This document shows, in pieces, positions 35,027-44,287 of a DNA stretch of 64,000 nucleotides. Under the pieces are notes generated by a model. That model saw only the letters and a program-made list of their open reading frames with translations, was not told the origin of the DNA and did not search any database. This DNA comes from an uncultured Pelagibacteraceae bacterium (GTDB lineage Bacteria; Pseudomonadota; Alphaproteobacteria; Pelagibacterales; Pelagibacteraceae), in NCBI GenBank assembly GCA_902633185.1, contig CACPFN010000001.1, positions 62,001 to 126,000 on the forward strand, given 5' to 3'. Within the stretch, counting starts at the first letter, position 1, and each line of letters opens with the position of its first letter. A program made the position numbers and the translations under genes.

Positions 35027-36775
35027 CTACTCCATAGAGAGAACTCTATCATACTCTCTAAAATTAAGATCACCTGTTAGAATTAATTCTCTTCCCATAT
35101 CTTGCATTGTCCTAAACCCTTCATTTGAAGCAATTTCTTTAAGCTCAGGGGTTGTTGCTTTTCTTAGGATTGCCTCTTTAATTGGTTTTGTAACATTTAA
35201 AATTTCATAAATACCCATTCTACCTTTATAGCCAGTATCTTTACATTTAGGACAGCCACTACCCTTTTGAACTTTTGCCCTTGAAGCCTGTTCAACTGTA
35301 AATCCCAAATCAGCTAAAGCCTTAGGTGTTATGTCTTCATCTGGCACTCTACACTCTGAGCAGGTTTTTCTTGCTAATCTTTGTGCCAAAACAAGTGAAA
35401 CGGCTGCACTGATCAAATAATCGGGTGTTCCCATGTTTTGTAACCTTGTAATGGTACTTGGTGCATCATTAGTGTGAAGTGTGCTAAATACCAAGTGACC
35501 TGTTAAGGCTGCTTTCAATCCAATATCAACTGTTTCTTTATCCCTCATCTCACCAACTAGAATTATTTCTGGGTCTTGTCTTAAAAAAGATCTCAGGGCA
35601 GTAGAAAAGTTAAAACCAATATCATCTTTAATTTGAACTTGTCCAACACCATCCAATTCATATTCGACAGGATCTTCTGCAGTTAAAATATTTAGGTGAG
35701 GTTTAGAAACTTCTTTTAGAATACTATAAAGTGTTGTTGTTTTACCTGATCCAGTAGGACCTGTTACAAGAACCAAACCTTGTGTTCCATGAATTGCTTT
35801 TCTTAAATTTTTTAGATCTGTTTCTTCAAAATTTAGTTGCTCTAAACTAATATCTCCAGCATCTTTATTAAGAACCCTCATTACTATTCTTTCATTAGTT
35901 GCTGTTGGTAAAATCGAAAGACGAAGATCAACTACTTTGCCATCAATTTTAAAAGGTATTGCTCCATCCTGAGGCAATCTTCTCTCAGCAATATCTAGCT
36001 TACCCATAATTTTAAATCTTGTAACTACAGCGCCATAATTTGAATGAAGAAATTTTTTGAAATGTTCTTGTTCTTGTAGAATTCCATCAAGTCTATATCT
36101 AACTCTTGAAGTAAATCTATATGGTTCAATATGAATATCAGATACTCCTGATTTAATTGCTTCTGCTACTACAGCTGTACTAAATTTTATAACCTCAGAT
36201 TCGTTTTCAATAGCTTCAATATCTTCCTCAGGTGGTTTTTCTAAAACTTCAGCTTGTTCATCAACATCGTAGTCAAATGTTTTTGTTTTTTCTGCATTTG
36301 TTTGTCTGATGTCAGATATAGTTCTTTCACCATCAGCTAAAAGTTTATCAACGAAACTGGAAATATCTGAAACTTTAGCTGCATGAAGCTCAATATCCAT
36401 TTTTGTTATAGTTCTCAAATTCCTCATCAAACTTAATTTGGAAATATCTGAGATTGCTATATGCAAAACTTTGCCTTCGATTTTGAAAGGCGCAATAAAA
36501 TTCATATTGATATAATTAGAAGGAAGCACCGCTTTTAGCTCGTCAGTTACCTCAACTTTTGATAAATCAATCACATCTAAAGATTGATCTTTAACGAGAA
36601 GATCTAAAATCTTTTCTTCATCAGTCAAGTTTAGTTCGAAGACAGCATCTAACTGAGATTTTTCACCATCCCCTGATATCTTTTTAATCTCAGCTAAATC
36701 TTTTCCAGAAATAATATCTTGGTCAATTAAGATATTAATCAAGTTTATTTCAGATTCTCTACTTATATTAATCAT
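35027..36775 (-). CDS. pilB: Type IV pilus extension ATPase PilB/MshE
   Basis: A 582-residue GspE/PilB ATPase that powers pilus growth. After an N-terminal MshEN-like region (about 1-150) comes the RecA-like core: Walker A GPTGSGKTT (about 340), the Asp box, Walker B ILVGEMRDKETVD and His-box LVFSTLHTNDAPS. A zinc tetracysteine site (CSECRVPD ... CPKCKDTGYKGRMGIYE) distinguishes it from PilT. The N-terminal region lacks the RLGxxLxxxG spacing of c-di-GMP-binding MshEN motifs (it reads INLINILIDQDIIS), so c-di-GMP control is doubtful. Confidence 0.95.
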   Translation of the reverse strand: MINISRESEINLINILIDQDIISGKDLAEIKKISGDGEKSQLDAVFELNLTDEEKILDLLVKDQSLDVIDLSKVEVTDELKAVLPSNYINMNFIAPFKIEGKVLHIAISDISKLSLMRNLRTITKMDIELHAAKVSDISSFVDKLLADGERTISDIRQTNAEKTKTFDYDVDEQAEVLEKPPEEDIEAIENESEVIKFSTAVVAEAIKSGVSDIHIEPYRFTSRVRYRLDGILQEQEHFKKFLHSNYGAVVTRFKIMGKLDIAERRLPQDGAIPFKIDGKVVDLRLSILPTATNERIVMRVLNKDAGDISLEQLNFEETDLKNLRKAIHGTQGLVLVTGPTGSGKTTTLYSILKEVSKPHLNILTAEDPVEYELDGVGQVQIKDDIGFNFSTALRSFLRQDPEIILVGEMRDKETVDIGLKAALTGHLVFSTLHTNDAPSTITRLQNMGTPDYLISAAVSLVLAQRLARKTCSECRVPDEDITPKALADLGFTVEQASRAKVQKGSGCPKCKDTGYKGRMGIYEILNVTKPIKEAILRKATTPELKEIASNEGFRTMQDMGRELILTGDLNFREYDRVLSME

Positions 36776-38325
36776 TATAAAATTCTTGGTGCAATAAATA
36801 CTAAAAGCTCATCTAGATTATCAGAGTTTGCTTTGCCTTTAAAGAGATTGCCTATCACAGGCATATTTCCTATTGCAGGAACTTGATTTTTGTTATTTGC
36901 AATCACATTTTTCTTAATACCACCAATTACAACTATATCTCCATCTGCAACTAGTAATTTAGTTACAATTTCCATTTTATTAATCGGAGGTTCGTCAGAT
37001 GAAGCTGTTCTATTTGGTGTATCGTTATTCACTTGAATAGTGAGTAGAACATTTCCATCACCAATGATACTCGGAGTTACTTCTAATTTTAAAGCCGCTT
37101 CTTTAAAAGAAGTTGATGTAGTCCCGTCAGATGTAGTTTGGTAAGGAATTTCCTCACCTTGAGTAACTGTTGCAACTTGATTATCTAAAGTGAATACCTT
37201 TGGATTTGAAATTGTTTTACCCATTCCCATGCTTTCCAATGCAGTAATCTCAGCTTTTAAAACTCCTGAACCTGTTCTTCTTAAAATACCTATTCCACTT
37301 GTTGCTCCAGTTACCGGGAAATTAGACAATGTATCTGAAACACTACCTAGTCCAGCACCATCTCCAGGAACAGTTCCAAGCTCACTTCCTGAACTTGTGC
37401 CCGCAACACCACCTGCAACATTTCCAGCTCTATTATAATATCCACCAAGTCTAGCGCCTAAAGCTCTTTCAAAATCTGAATTTGCTTCTACTATAAAAGC
37501 TTCAATTAAAACTTGTTTTGTTCTTATATCAATTTCTTTAATAACTTTATCTACAACATCTAAGTCTTTTTCTTTACCTCTTACTATAATTGATCTTGTT
37601 GTGACCTCTTCTGTTATTTGTATTGGAGTGTAAGAACTTTCTCCTGTAGTGGATGTAAACAATTCTTCAATTGTGGCTTTTGCTTGCTTTGGTGTTATAT
37701 AATATAGTCTAAATATCTCTGAATATATTGGTTCAACACTGTCCTCTAATTCAACTTTCTTTTTTACAGCTTGCGCCCTTTCAGATTTATAAGTTTCTTG
37801 AGCAGTTAAAGTTTCTGGTGAGTGTACTCTTATTAAATTACTTGCAACATCCACATCAGATGCATAATTTTTCATATCTAACAAAGCCTGAAAAGCTTTA
37901 TCCCATGGTACATCAATTAATTCTGCTGATATAGCCCCAGCTACTTCATCTCCAACTAAAACATTAATCTCTCCAATTTTACCCATTAATTTCATAGTTT
38001 CTTTATAATCTAAGTTCTTAAATTTAAGTGTTACTCTTTGTTTTAATAATGGGTAGTCGTCTGGAATAATTAAATAATTTCGTTGAGCTTCAGAAGATAT
38101 TTTTTTTCTTTTGCCTAATTTTTTTCCATCTCCTTCAATAGGTTTAGGTCCCATTTCAAGAGTTTTTGATATTTCTGATTGTCCTGATTTTACAACATCT
38201 TTATTTTTTATAAGGGGAACATTGTGTTTAAAAGGCTTGTCATATTTTTTCATATTTTGACATGCGTTAAGCACAAACAAAAATAAAACTAAACCAATAT
38301 ATGTAGATATTTTTTTAATAATCAT
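36775..38325 (-). CDS. Outer-membrane secretin lipoprotein (MshL/PilQ-like)
   Basis: A 516-residue secretin forming the outer-membrane pore for the pilus. The N-terminus is a lipoprotein signal with lipobox FVLNAC (C22). An STN-like domain (about 95-170) and a secretin N1 domain (RLYYITPKQAKATIEELF) precede the C-terminal secretin (VTQGEEIPYQTTS ... EVTPSIIGDGNVLLTIQVN ... DGDIVVIGGI). It lacks AMIN domains and is shorter than PilQ; lipidation and size fit MshL of MSHA-type pili. A Gly/Ser-rich insert (about 300-345) lies inside the secretin region. Confidence 0.9.
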   Translation of the reverse strand: MIIKKISTYIGLVLFLFVLNACQNMKKYDKPFKHNVPLIKNKDVVKSGQSEISKTLEMGPKPIEGDGKKLGKRKKISSEAQRNYLIIPDDYPLLKQRVTLKFKNLDYKETMKLMGKIGEINVLVGDEVAGAISAELIDVPWDKAFQALLDMKNYASDVDVASNLIRVHSPETLTAQETYKSERAQAVKKKVELEDSVEPIYSEIFRLYYITPKQAKATIEELFTSTTGESSYTPIQITEEVTTRSIIVRGKEKDLDVVDKVIKEIDIRTKQVLIEAFIVEANSDFERALGARLGGYYNRAGNVAGGVAGTSSGSELGTVPGDGAGLGSVSDTLSNFPVTGATSGIGILRRTGSGVLKAEITALESMGMGKTISNPKVFTLDNQVATVTQGEEIPYQTTSDGTTSTSFKEAALKLEVTPSIIGDGNVLLTIQVNNDTPNRTASSDEPPINKMEIVTKLLVADGDIVVIGGIKKNVIANNKNQVPAIGNMPVIGNLFKGKANSDNLDELLVFIAPRIL

Positions 38326-38764
38326 CTGCCTCTCTTAATTGATTATTAAAATCAATAATCATATATTTACCATCATCTTTTTTAAAGATAGCTTCTGTTA
38401 ATCTTAAATCAACTAATTGAATTGGCCCTAAATATTGACCAAGTGTAAGAGTTAAAACTTCTCCTCCAGAATTAACTAATGAAATATAACTATGATCTTT
38501 ACCTGAAATCAAACCTACTAATTTAAAATTATATAAGCTCAATTCATTTTCTTGCTCTTCTTCTGGTATATTTCCTGACATCGAGCTAGTTCCTTCATTG
38601 CCAGCAAATGGATCATTTAAAGGAACTTCGTCTTCTTCTTGTAATTCTTTAGCGATTTCTTTTGCAGCGTCTAATACTTCTTGTTTTTGATCATGATTAT
38701 CTGCAAAAGAAGTTTTTGATATTAAAAGAAATATTAATATGAATAATATTTTAGAAAAATTCAT
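38315..38764 (-). CDS. Periplasmic pilus assembly protein, PilP/MshK-like
   Basis: A 149-residue protein with a signal peptide (about 1-21, SFA) and an acidic linker (EEDEVPLNDPFAG). The C-terminal beta domain (YNFKLVGLISGKDHSYISLV ... LTLGQYLGPIQLVDLRLTEA) resembles the PilP/GspC homology domain that connects the PilNO complex to the secretin. It overlaps pilO by 14 bases and the secretin by 11. Confidence 0.8.
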   Translation of the reverse strand: MNFSKILFILIFLLISKTSFADNHDQKQEVLDAAKEIAKELQEEDEVPLNDPFAGNEGTSSMSGNIPEEEQENELSLYNFKLVGLISGKDHSYISLVNSGGEVLTLTLGQYLGPIQLVDLRLTEAIFKKDDGKYMIIDFNNQLREADDY

Positions 38765-39410
38765 TTGGTAACCCTACAATTGTTAATTCTCCAGTTGCAA
38801 CTATCGCTCCAGTTGAATCGTTTTGTACTACACTTATAGTCTCTTTGTCAAAATTTAACATTTTATTCTGTCTAGACACTGCTCTTTTAAACTTAATGTA
38901 ACCTAAGAAATTTCCCTTAATTTCATAATCTACTGGAATTTTGTAGTACGAGACCATTTCTTTTGTCAGATTATTTTCTGCTTGATCTGTGACCCCGCCT
39001 TTTAAAACTGGCTTTGGTTTTTTCTTTTCAATTTTAGAAATCACAAGACCATTTACTGCAGCGTATTTACTAAGGCTCTGATATAGATCTTCAACTTCAG
39101 CTTTTGAATGAAATAAAGTTGATGTTTTTTCAAAGTCAGGTTTCATTTTTTTAATTCTTGCTTTGAAAGTAATTATCTCATTTTCAAATTGTGCAATTTC
39201 ATTTTGCTTTAAAATTTTATCATTATATTTTGCTTTTCTTTCTTTAACCATCGGATTTAAAATGATGTAATAAATAATTAAAAATAATACGATTGCTCCA
39301 AAACCAGAGCCAAATTTAATTAAAGTTTTCTTTTCAACAGAAGCTAGCTTCTGTTTTAAATCATCCATTGTAATATTTTTTAAATCCATTAAACGCTCTC
39401 CAATACACAA
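38751..39410 (-). CDS. pilO: Pilus assembly protein PilO/MshJ-like
   Basis: A 219-residue bitopic inner-membrane protein: a cytoplasmic N-terminus, one helix (FGAIVLFLIIYYIIL, about 34-50), a coiled coil (about 55-105) and a ferredoxin-like periplasmic domain (YAAVNGLVISKIEKKKPKP ... YEIKGNFLGYIKFKRAVSRQ). This matches PilO, which dimerises with PilN to align the platform with PilP and the secretin. It overlaps pilMN by 22 bases. Confidence 0.87.
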   Translation of the reverse strand: MCIGERLMDLKNITMDDLKQKLASVEKKTLIKFGSGFGAIVLFLIIYYIILNPMVKERKAKYNDKILKQNEIAQFENEIITFKARIKKMKPDFEKTSTLFHSKAEVEDLYQSLSKYAAVNGLVISKIEKKKPKPVLKGGVTDQAENNLTKEMVSYYKIPVDYEIKGNFLGYIKFKRAVSRQNKMLNFDKETISVVQNDSTGAIVATGELTIVGLPNEFF

Positions 39411-41107
39411 GCTATTTTAAAGCCCTTCATAGTTTGCGAATTTTGCTGTTCATTAGGTAATGTCATGCTCGCTAAAGATGCTTGCGATATAAGCTTCTTA
39501 TTATTTAAATTACTAATGAGTTTTAAAATGTCTTGATCGCTAAATGCTGATCCTTCGATTATAACTAGGTCTGCCCCATTATATTCTATAGACTTAAACT
39601 TAACTCTTTTAGGTACTGCTGATGCAATTTGAGCCAAAACTCTGAAACTTACAGTTTTATTTGACTTAATTGATTTGCTAAGTTGCAAAGATTTTAAAAT
39701 AATTCCAATTTCTTTAGCATACTTATTTTTCTCTAAAGTTTTTAATTCATGAGTTTGGACAATTTCATCGTAATCGACAATTTTTTTATTTAAATCAGTT
39801 ATTTGCCAAAAAGCGAAACCAAAAAGTACAATGTATATAACTGCAACAATTCCAACAACTCCTTTGAAAGCAAAATTTGAAAAAGCTTTTGCCTTTTTTT
39901 GCGCAATCATATTTTCTCTATTAGGTAATAAGTTTATATTCTTAACTGCGGTTACAAATTTATAGTATCCAAATACGTCAAGTTTTCTAAATGCCAATCC
40001 CATCACAGTTGAAAAATATGAACGATTGTCAATTTTTACATCGTTTTCTAATTGAGCAGGAATTTTAATTCCTTCAAATGGATCAAATAAATTATATCCT
40101 GTATTGACCATATTTTTTCTAAAGCTGCCTAAATAATCTTCTACATTTTGCAAATTAGATACTACTTTTAAGTTTCTAATCCTTTTTTCATATTTCTGTT
40201 CAAAATCCTGCACAGCTTGTTTAACTTGAGTCATGTATCTTCTTACTAAAGCGTCCATTTCCTCTTGGTTATTACTTTCTTGGAGTGTTTTTCTATCCTG
40301 TGATCTTATAAAAATATCCGTTATGATTGGATTGTTCTCATATAGTATCATTACATAATTCTCATCGAAACCAAATTCCAAAACTGCTGTTAAATTAGAA
40401 TCTTCAATGGATCCTGCAATTTGATTAATTTGATCTACTGCAGATTTTAGTGCAAAACATTTAACATCAATAATTACTGCATTAAGCCCACCTTTTTTAA
40501 TAATATCTGTGTAGCTATTTATGTCTGATAGCTTTGAAGCTACAAATAAAATATCCATAGTATTTCCAGTTTTGTCTCTATTAATTACTTGATGAAATAT
40601 TGAATAATCATTTAAATTATCTGTTAACTGAACTAAATTTTCCCATAGTGAGTCTGTATCTATTGCTTTTTTTAATTCTTCATCAGTCATTAAAGGTGCA
40701 GTAACTACTCTTATAATTGCACTAGTGACTGGAATTGCTATTGCAGCATTTGTTGTTGTAATTTTCGATTTTTGTAAAGCTAATTTTAATTCATCAGCGA
40801 CTTTATCTGGATTTTCTAAAACTGTTCCATTTTCAGGTATGCCTTCAAATTTATGTACATAAAATCTATCTAATACCCATTGATTAGCCTTGTTACTTGA
40901 AACTTGTGATAATCTTATTTCATTAGATGTTAATTCAACACCTAAAATCTCTTCTCCTTTTATAGCTTGCTTGCCTAGCCTCTTCTTTAAAAATTTATCA
41001 AAAAATCCCTCTTTCTTCTTTTTGCCATCAGCTGCCTGAGGAACTGGAGGTGTGTTGCCCTGTTCCTTACTTTTCTTTTTGAATAGGTTTGCAAAAGGAT
41101 TTTTCAT
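39389..41107 (-). CDS. Fused PilM-PilN pilus assembly protein (MshI-like)
   Basis: This 572-residue protein joins two components usually made separately. Residues about 50-365 are PilM, an actin-like ATPase fold (ILGVELTSNEIRLSQVS ... IDVKCFALKSAVDQI ... AVLEFGFDENYVMIL). Residues about 390-572 are PilN, opening with NINLLPNRE, the PilN motif that in two-gene systems binds PilM, then one membrane helix (FKGVVGIVAVIYIVLFGFAF) and a periplasmic domain. The basic N-terminal 45 residues are extra. Fusion matches MshI of MSHA pili. It heads the assembly transcript, divergent from pilT. Confidence 0.88.
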   Translation of the reverse strand: MKNPFANLFKKKSKEQGNTPPVPQAADGKKKKEGFFDKFLKKRLGKQAIKGEEILGVELTSNEIRLSQVSSNKANQWVLDRFYVHKFEGIPENGTVLENPDKVADELKLALQKSKITTTNAAIAIPVTSAIIRVVTAPLMTDEELKKAIDTDSLWENLVQLTDNLNDYSIFHQVINRDKTGNTMDILFVASKLSDINSYTDIIKKGGLNAVIIDVKCFALKSAVDQINQIAGSIEDSNLTAVLEFGFDENYVMILYENNPIITDIFIRSQDRKTLQESNNQEEMDALVRRYMTQVKQAVQDFEQKYEKRIRNLKVVSNLQNVEDYLGSFRKNMVNTGYNLFDPFEGIKIPAQLENDVKIDNRSYFSTVMGLAFRKLDVFGYYKFVTAVKNINLLPNRENMIAQKKAKAFSNFAFKGVVGIVAVIYIVLFGFAFWQITDLNKKIVDYDEIVQTHELKTLEKNKYAKEIGIILKSLQLSKSIKSNKTVSFRVLAQIASAVPKRVKFKSIEYNGADLVIIEGSAFSDQDILKLISNLNNKKLISQASLASMTLPNEQQNSQTMKGFKIACVLESV

Positions 41108-41232
41108 AATTTTTTTTTTAGATTTTAACTATATACTCAACTTTTACTAGAATAAAAACTTAGTTATCCAGTTTGGGGCATTTAGTAAAATTAATTGGTA
41201 AATTATGTATAATTTATAGTAAATATATAAGT

Positions 41233-42249
41233 ATGTTTGAAAAGTTAGAAGAGCTTGCAAAAAATAATAAAAAAATATCTGATTTCCACATTAGATCGGG
41301 CTCCCCATTAGCCTATAGGCAAACAGGTGAAATTATAAAAGTCGAAGAAGTAATGGTAACGGCCCAGGATTTAAAAGATTTATTGTCTATGAATTGTAAT
41401 GAGTACGAACTTAATAAGTTCGATAAAACACATGAACTTGATACTTCGGTTACATTAAGTGGACTAAGATTTAGGGCAAATTTTTATAAAACTATAAATG
41501 GGCCTGCTTGCGTTTGTAGAAGAGTAGAAAGTAAAATTCCTGATATGGATCAGTTTAACTTACCACAATCTTTATATGATATTGTAGATTTTCATAAAGG
41601 CTTGGTTTTGGTCACAGGTCCAACTGGATCTGGAAAATCCACTACACTTGCAGCAATTGTAAATGAAATTAATAAAACACGAACAGCAAATATTATAACT
41701 GTTGAAGACCCAGTTGAATTTATTCATAAAGATAATAAAAGTATTGTTTCACATCGAGAAGTTGGAAAACAAACTGAAACTTTTGCTGCTGCATTGAAAG
41801 CTGCTTTAAGAGAAGATCCTGATGTAATTTTAGTTGGAGAAATGCGAGACCTTGAAACTATAAGTTTAGCATTAACTGCTGCTGAAACAGGTCACTTAGT
41901 TTTTGGAACATTACACACTAGTGGAGCTCCAAGCACTATAAACAGAATAATTGATGTATTTCCGCCTGAGCAACAAGAACAAATTAGAGCACAAATTTCT
42001 ACATCATTAAAAATGGTTGTTACTCAAAGATTACTTAAAACAAGAGATGGGATGGGTAGAGTTGGCGCATTTGAAATAATGAAATGCACAGCACCAATTC
42101 AAAACTTAATAAGAGAAGCAAAAATTCACCAAATTCCAAGTATTATGCAAACAGCTGTTAGAGAAGGAATGATTACTATGGAGAAATCTCTTGAAGAATT
42201 AGCAAAATCTGGGAAGATAGATCCTGGTGCAGCAAGATCAGAACATTAA
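41233..42249 (+). CDS. pilT: Pilus retraction ATPase PilT
   Basis: A 338-residue hexameric ATPase that retracts type IV pili. Walker A is VTGPTGSGKSTTLA, Walker B is ILVGEMRDLETI, the His-box is HLVFGTLHTSGA, and a PilT-type C-terminus (APIQNLIREAKIHQI) is present. It has no tetracysteine zinc site, unlike PilB. The track extends 20 codons upstream; I prefer the ATG at 41233 (MFEKLEELAKNNKKISDFHI), the usual PilT length. A TATAAT box lies about 20 bases upstream. It starts the minor-pilin transcript. PilU is the alternative. Confidence 0.9.
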   Translation: MFEKLEELAKNNKKISDFHIRSGSPLAYRQTGEIIKVEEVMVTAQDLKDLLSMNCNEYELNKFDKTHELDTSVTLSGLRFRANFYKTINGPACVCRRVESKIPDMDQFNLPQSLYDIVDFHKGLVLVTGPTGSGKSTTLAAIVNEINKTRTANIITVEDPVEFIHKDNKSIVSHREVGKQTETFAAALKAALREDPDVILVGEMRDLETISLALTAAETGHLVFGTLHTSGAPSTINRIIDVFPPEQQEQIRAQISTSLKMVVTQRLLKTRDGMGRVGAFEIMKCTAPIQNLIREAKIHQIPSIMQTAVREGMITMEKSLEELAKSGKIDPGAARSEH

Positions 42250-42877
42250 AGGTTTTACTATTTTAGAATTGCTAGTTGTTATAACAATTGTAGCAATTGT
42301 ATCCGCTGTTGGTTATCCAAATTTTATGAAGTGGAGAGAAGATAGAGAGATACGTGCTGCAATGGAGTCAGCAGCAACAATGTTATCTTCAATTAATAAT
42401 TTATCACAAAGAGGCAATTTCCCTTTTGTTCAATTAAAAATTACACCTAATGGAACAACTAATACAACAATAACAAGTAAAGGTATGAATGTTAAAACTT
42501 TATCTACAAGATTAAATAGTGGGAGTGTAATTGATTGCAGTTTAACAAATAGTGGTTATTGGGATAATCATTTGGTAGATAAAACCACAAAAGATGTATC
42601 AACACATATTAATGCTGAGGGCTCAGTTTGTTTTTCGCAGGATGGCACTCATTACAAAACTTTAGGTAAATTAAATTCAAATGTGAATGTTACTGTAGAA
42701 GGTAGGATTACTAATCAATATTTAATCATTTGTTCTACATCTAATGCATCAGGCAGTGGCAAATGTCCCACCAATCAGGCAGATGGTTTGAAACAACCCG
42801 CATATTTGGTAGAGTGGACAAGATTTGGTAACATAAGCAAATTTAAATGGAGTGGTAGTGGTTGGAATAGACAATAA
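42227..42877 (+). CDS. Minor pseudopilin, FimT/GspH-like
   Basis: A 216-residue prepilin-like protein. The cleavage region is NIKGFTILELLVVITIVAIVSAVGYP with Glu5, followed by WREDREIRAAMESAATMLSS as in FimT/FimU and GspH. It begins with GTG inside the last codons of pilT (23-base overlap), with a GGGAAG ribosome-binding site inside pilT. The globular domain has four cysteines. It is a likely member of the tip-priming complex. Confidence 0.85.
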   Translation: MQQDQNIKGFTILELLVVITIVAIVSAVGYPNFMKWREDREIRAAMESAATMLSSINNLSQRGNFPFVQLKITPNGTTNTTITSKGMNVKTLSTRLNSGSVIDCSLTNSGYWDNHLVDKTTKDVSTHINAEGSVCFSQDGTHYKTLGKLNSNVNVTVEGRITNQYLIICSTSNASGSGKCPTNQADGLKQPAYLVEWTRFGNISKFKWSGSGWNRQ

Positions 42878-43448
42878 AATTAAAAAAGGCGAAAAGGGAA
42901 TGACATTGCTTGAGGCACTTGTCTCAACTGCAATAATAGGAATTGGTTTTGTTGCTGTTTTTCAAATGGTAAACTATTCAGTCCAATCTATAGATGTGTC
43001 TGGTGAAAGAACAAAAGCTAATTATTTAGTTTCAATGGTAGCAGAAGATCTTATTTCAGAAAAAGAGTCTAATTCTCCGACAAAAGACGTCAAATTCATG
43101 GATTACTTAATAAGTAATAAGAATAGCTCAAATTCATCATGGAGAATGGGATCATGTTCATCGGGATCGAGTACCACAGGAAATTTTACTAATGCTACTC
43201 AAAATAAATTTAAAAAGTGGGATGATCGTTTCTCGACGCGGAGAATTAAATGTAAAGGAGCACAAGATATAAAATATCTAAAAGTTTTTGATATTTGCAA
43301 CAATAATGCCAGTGGGAATAATTGCACTTACAATAATACAAGAAATTATAACGGCACAGGAATATATGAAAAATGGATTGTTGGAAAAATGGAGGTCAAT
43401 CTTAATAGTGGTAAAAAGAAAAAGTTTTTATATTTCCAGATTGATTAA
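42852..43448 (+). CDS. Minor pilin, PilV-like
   Basis: A 198-residue prepilin-like protein with site KKGEKGMTLLEALVSTAIIGIGF; Met replaces Phe at +1 and Glu5 is kept. The LEALVSTAIIGIGF pattern is PilV/GspI-like. It starts with one of two GTG codons (42852 or 42858) inside the preceding gene (26-base overlap); the exact start is uncertain. The C-terminal domain is Asn/Ser-rich with five cysteines. Confidence 0.82.
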   Translation: MVVVGIDNKIKKGEKGMTLLEALVSTAIIGIGFVAVFQMVNYSVQSIDVSGERTKANYLVSMVAEDLISEKESNSPTKDVKFMDYLISNKNSSNSSWRMGSCSSGSSTTGNFTNATQNKFKKWDDRFSTRRIKCKGAQDIKYLKVFDICNNNASGNNCTYNNTRNYNGTGIYEKWIVGKMEVNLNSGKKKKFLYFQID

Positions 43449-44287
43449 TGAAAAAAAAATTATCTAATATTGCTGGTGTTACATTAATTGAAATTCTTAT
43501 TGGGATATTGATTTCAGTAATAATGATGGGAGCAATGTTCACATCTTATACTGTAGTTAATAACACATACTCTCAAGTTACTGATCGGGCAAAAATTTCA
43601 ACTGCTGGAAGAGACGTTGTTGGAATGATTATGAGAGATGTTAGAAACGCTGGTTTTAAATATTTTGGAGATAATATTAAAACAACTAATGCTCATGCTC
43701 CAATTCTCATTACCAAAAGCTCAAATTTCAATACTAGCTGTGATAAAATAGATATTGTCTATGGTGGTGTGAATTATAATGCCACTAGAAATCCTAAATA
43801 TCAGTATGAAAGATTTAAAGTAACTTATGAATGTAAAGCTTCAACAATTCCAGATAAAACTTCACCTAAACTAAGTGGCGGCGGTTATCCACCAATAAAA
43901 GCTTTTGCAATTTATAAAACTAAAGTTAAATGGAATAACACCTCGAATAGTTGGGATAATCCATCAACTGATGGAAATGATGCAACTTATCCATCGCAGT
44001 TGATAGTAGATTATATAGTTGATTTAATATTTAATCCAATTGATGAAACTGGGGTTTTAATAAGCCCTCCTCCAACTCCCACAAATTCCAACAAAGATAA
44101 ATTATATAAAATTAAAACTATTGATATCGCAATGACAGTAAGATCGACAAAAGATTTTTTTAGGACATCTAAAGTTAGAAAAGTATTAGCGATGATTGAT
44201 AAAAAAAGAGACAAATCAAAAACTGATAAATATTTAAGAGATACTATTGTAGTAACGGCTCATGCTAGAAATTTAGGATTAGAATAA
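43448..44287 (+). CDS. Minor pilin, PilW-like
   Basis: A 279-residue prepilin-like protein with leader MKKKLSNIAG then VTLIEILIGILISVIMMGAM. The large globular domain begins with AGRDVVGMIMRDVRNAGF, a segment common in PilW minor pilins. It shares a base with the flanking genes at each end. It probably joins the priming complex with the PilV-, FimT- and PilX-like proteins. Confidence 0.86.
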   Translation: MKKKLSNIAGVTLIEILIGILISVIMMGAMFTSYTVVNNTYSQVTDRAKISTAGRDVVGMIMRDVRNAGFKYFGDNIKTTNAHAPILITKSSNFNTSCDKIDIVYGGVNYNATRNPKYQYERFKVTYECKASTIPDKTSPKLSGGGYPPIKAFAIYKTKVKWNNTSNSWDNPSTDGNDATYPSQLIVDYIVDLIFNPIDETGVLISPPPTPTNSNKDKLYKIKTIDIAMTVRSTKDFFRTSKVRKVLAMIDKKRDKSKTDKYLRDTIVVTAHARNLGLE

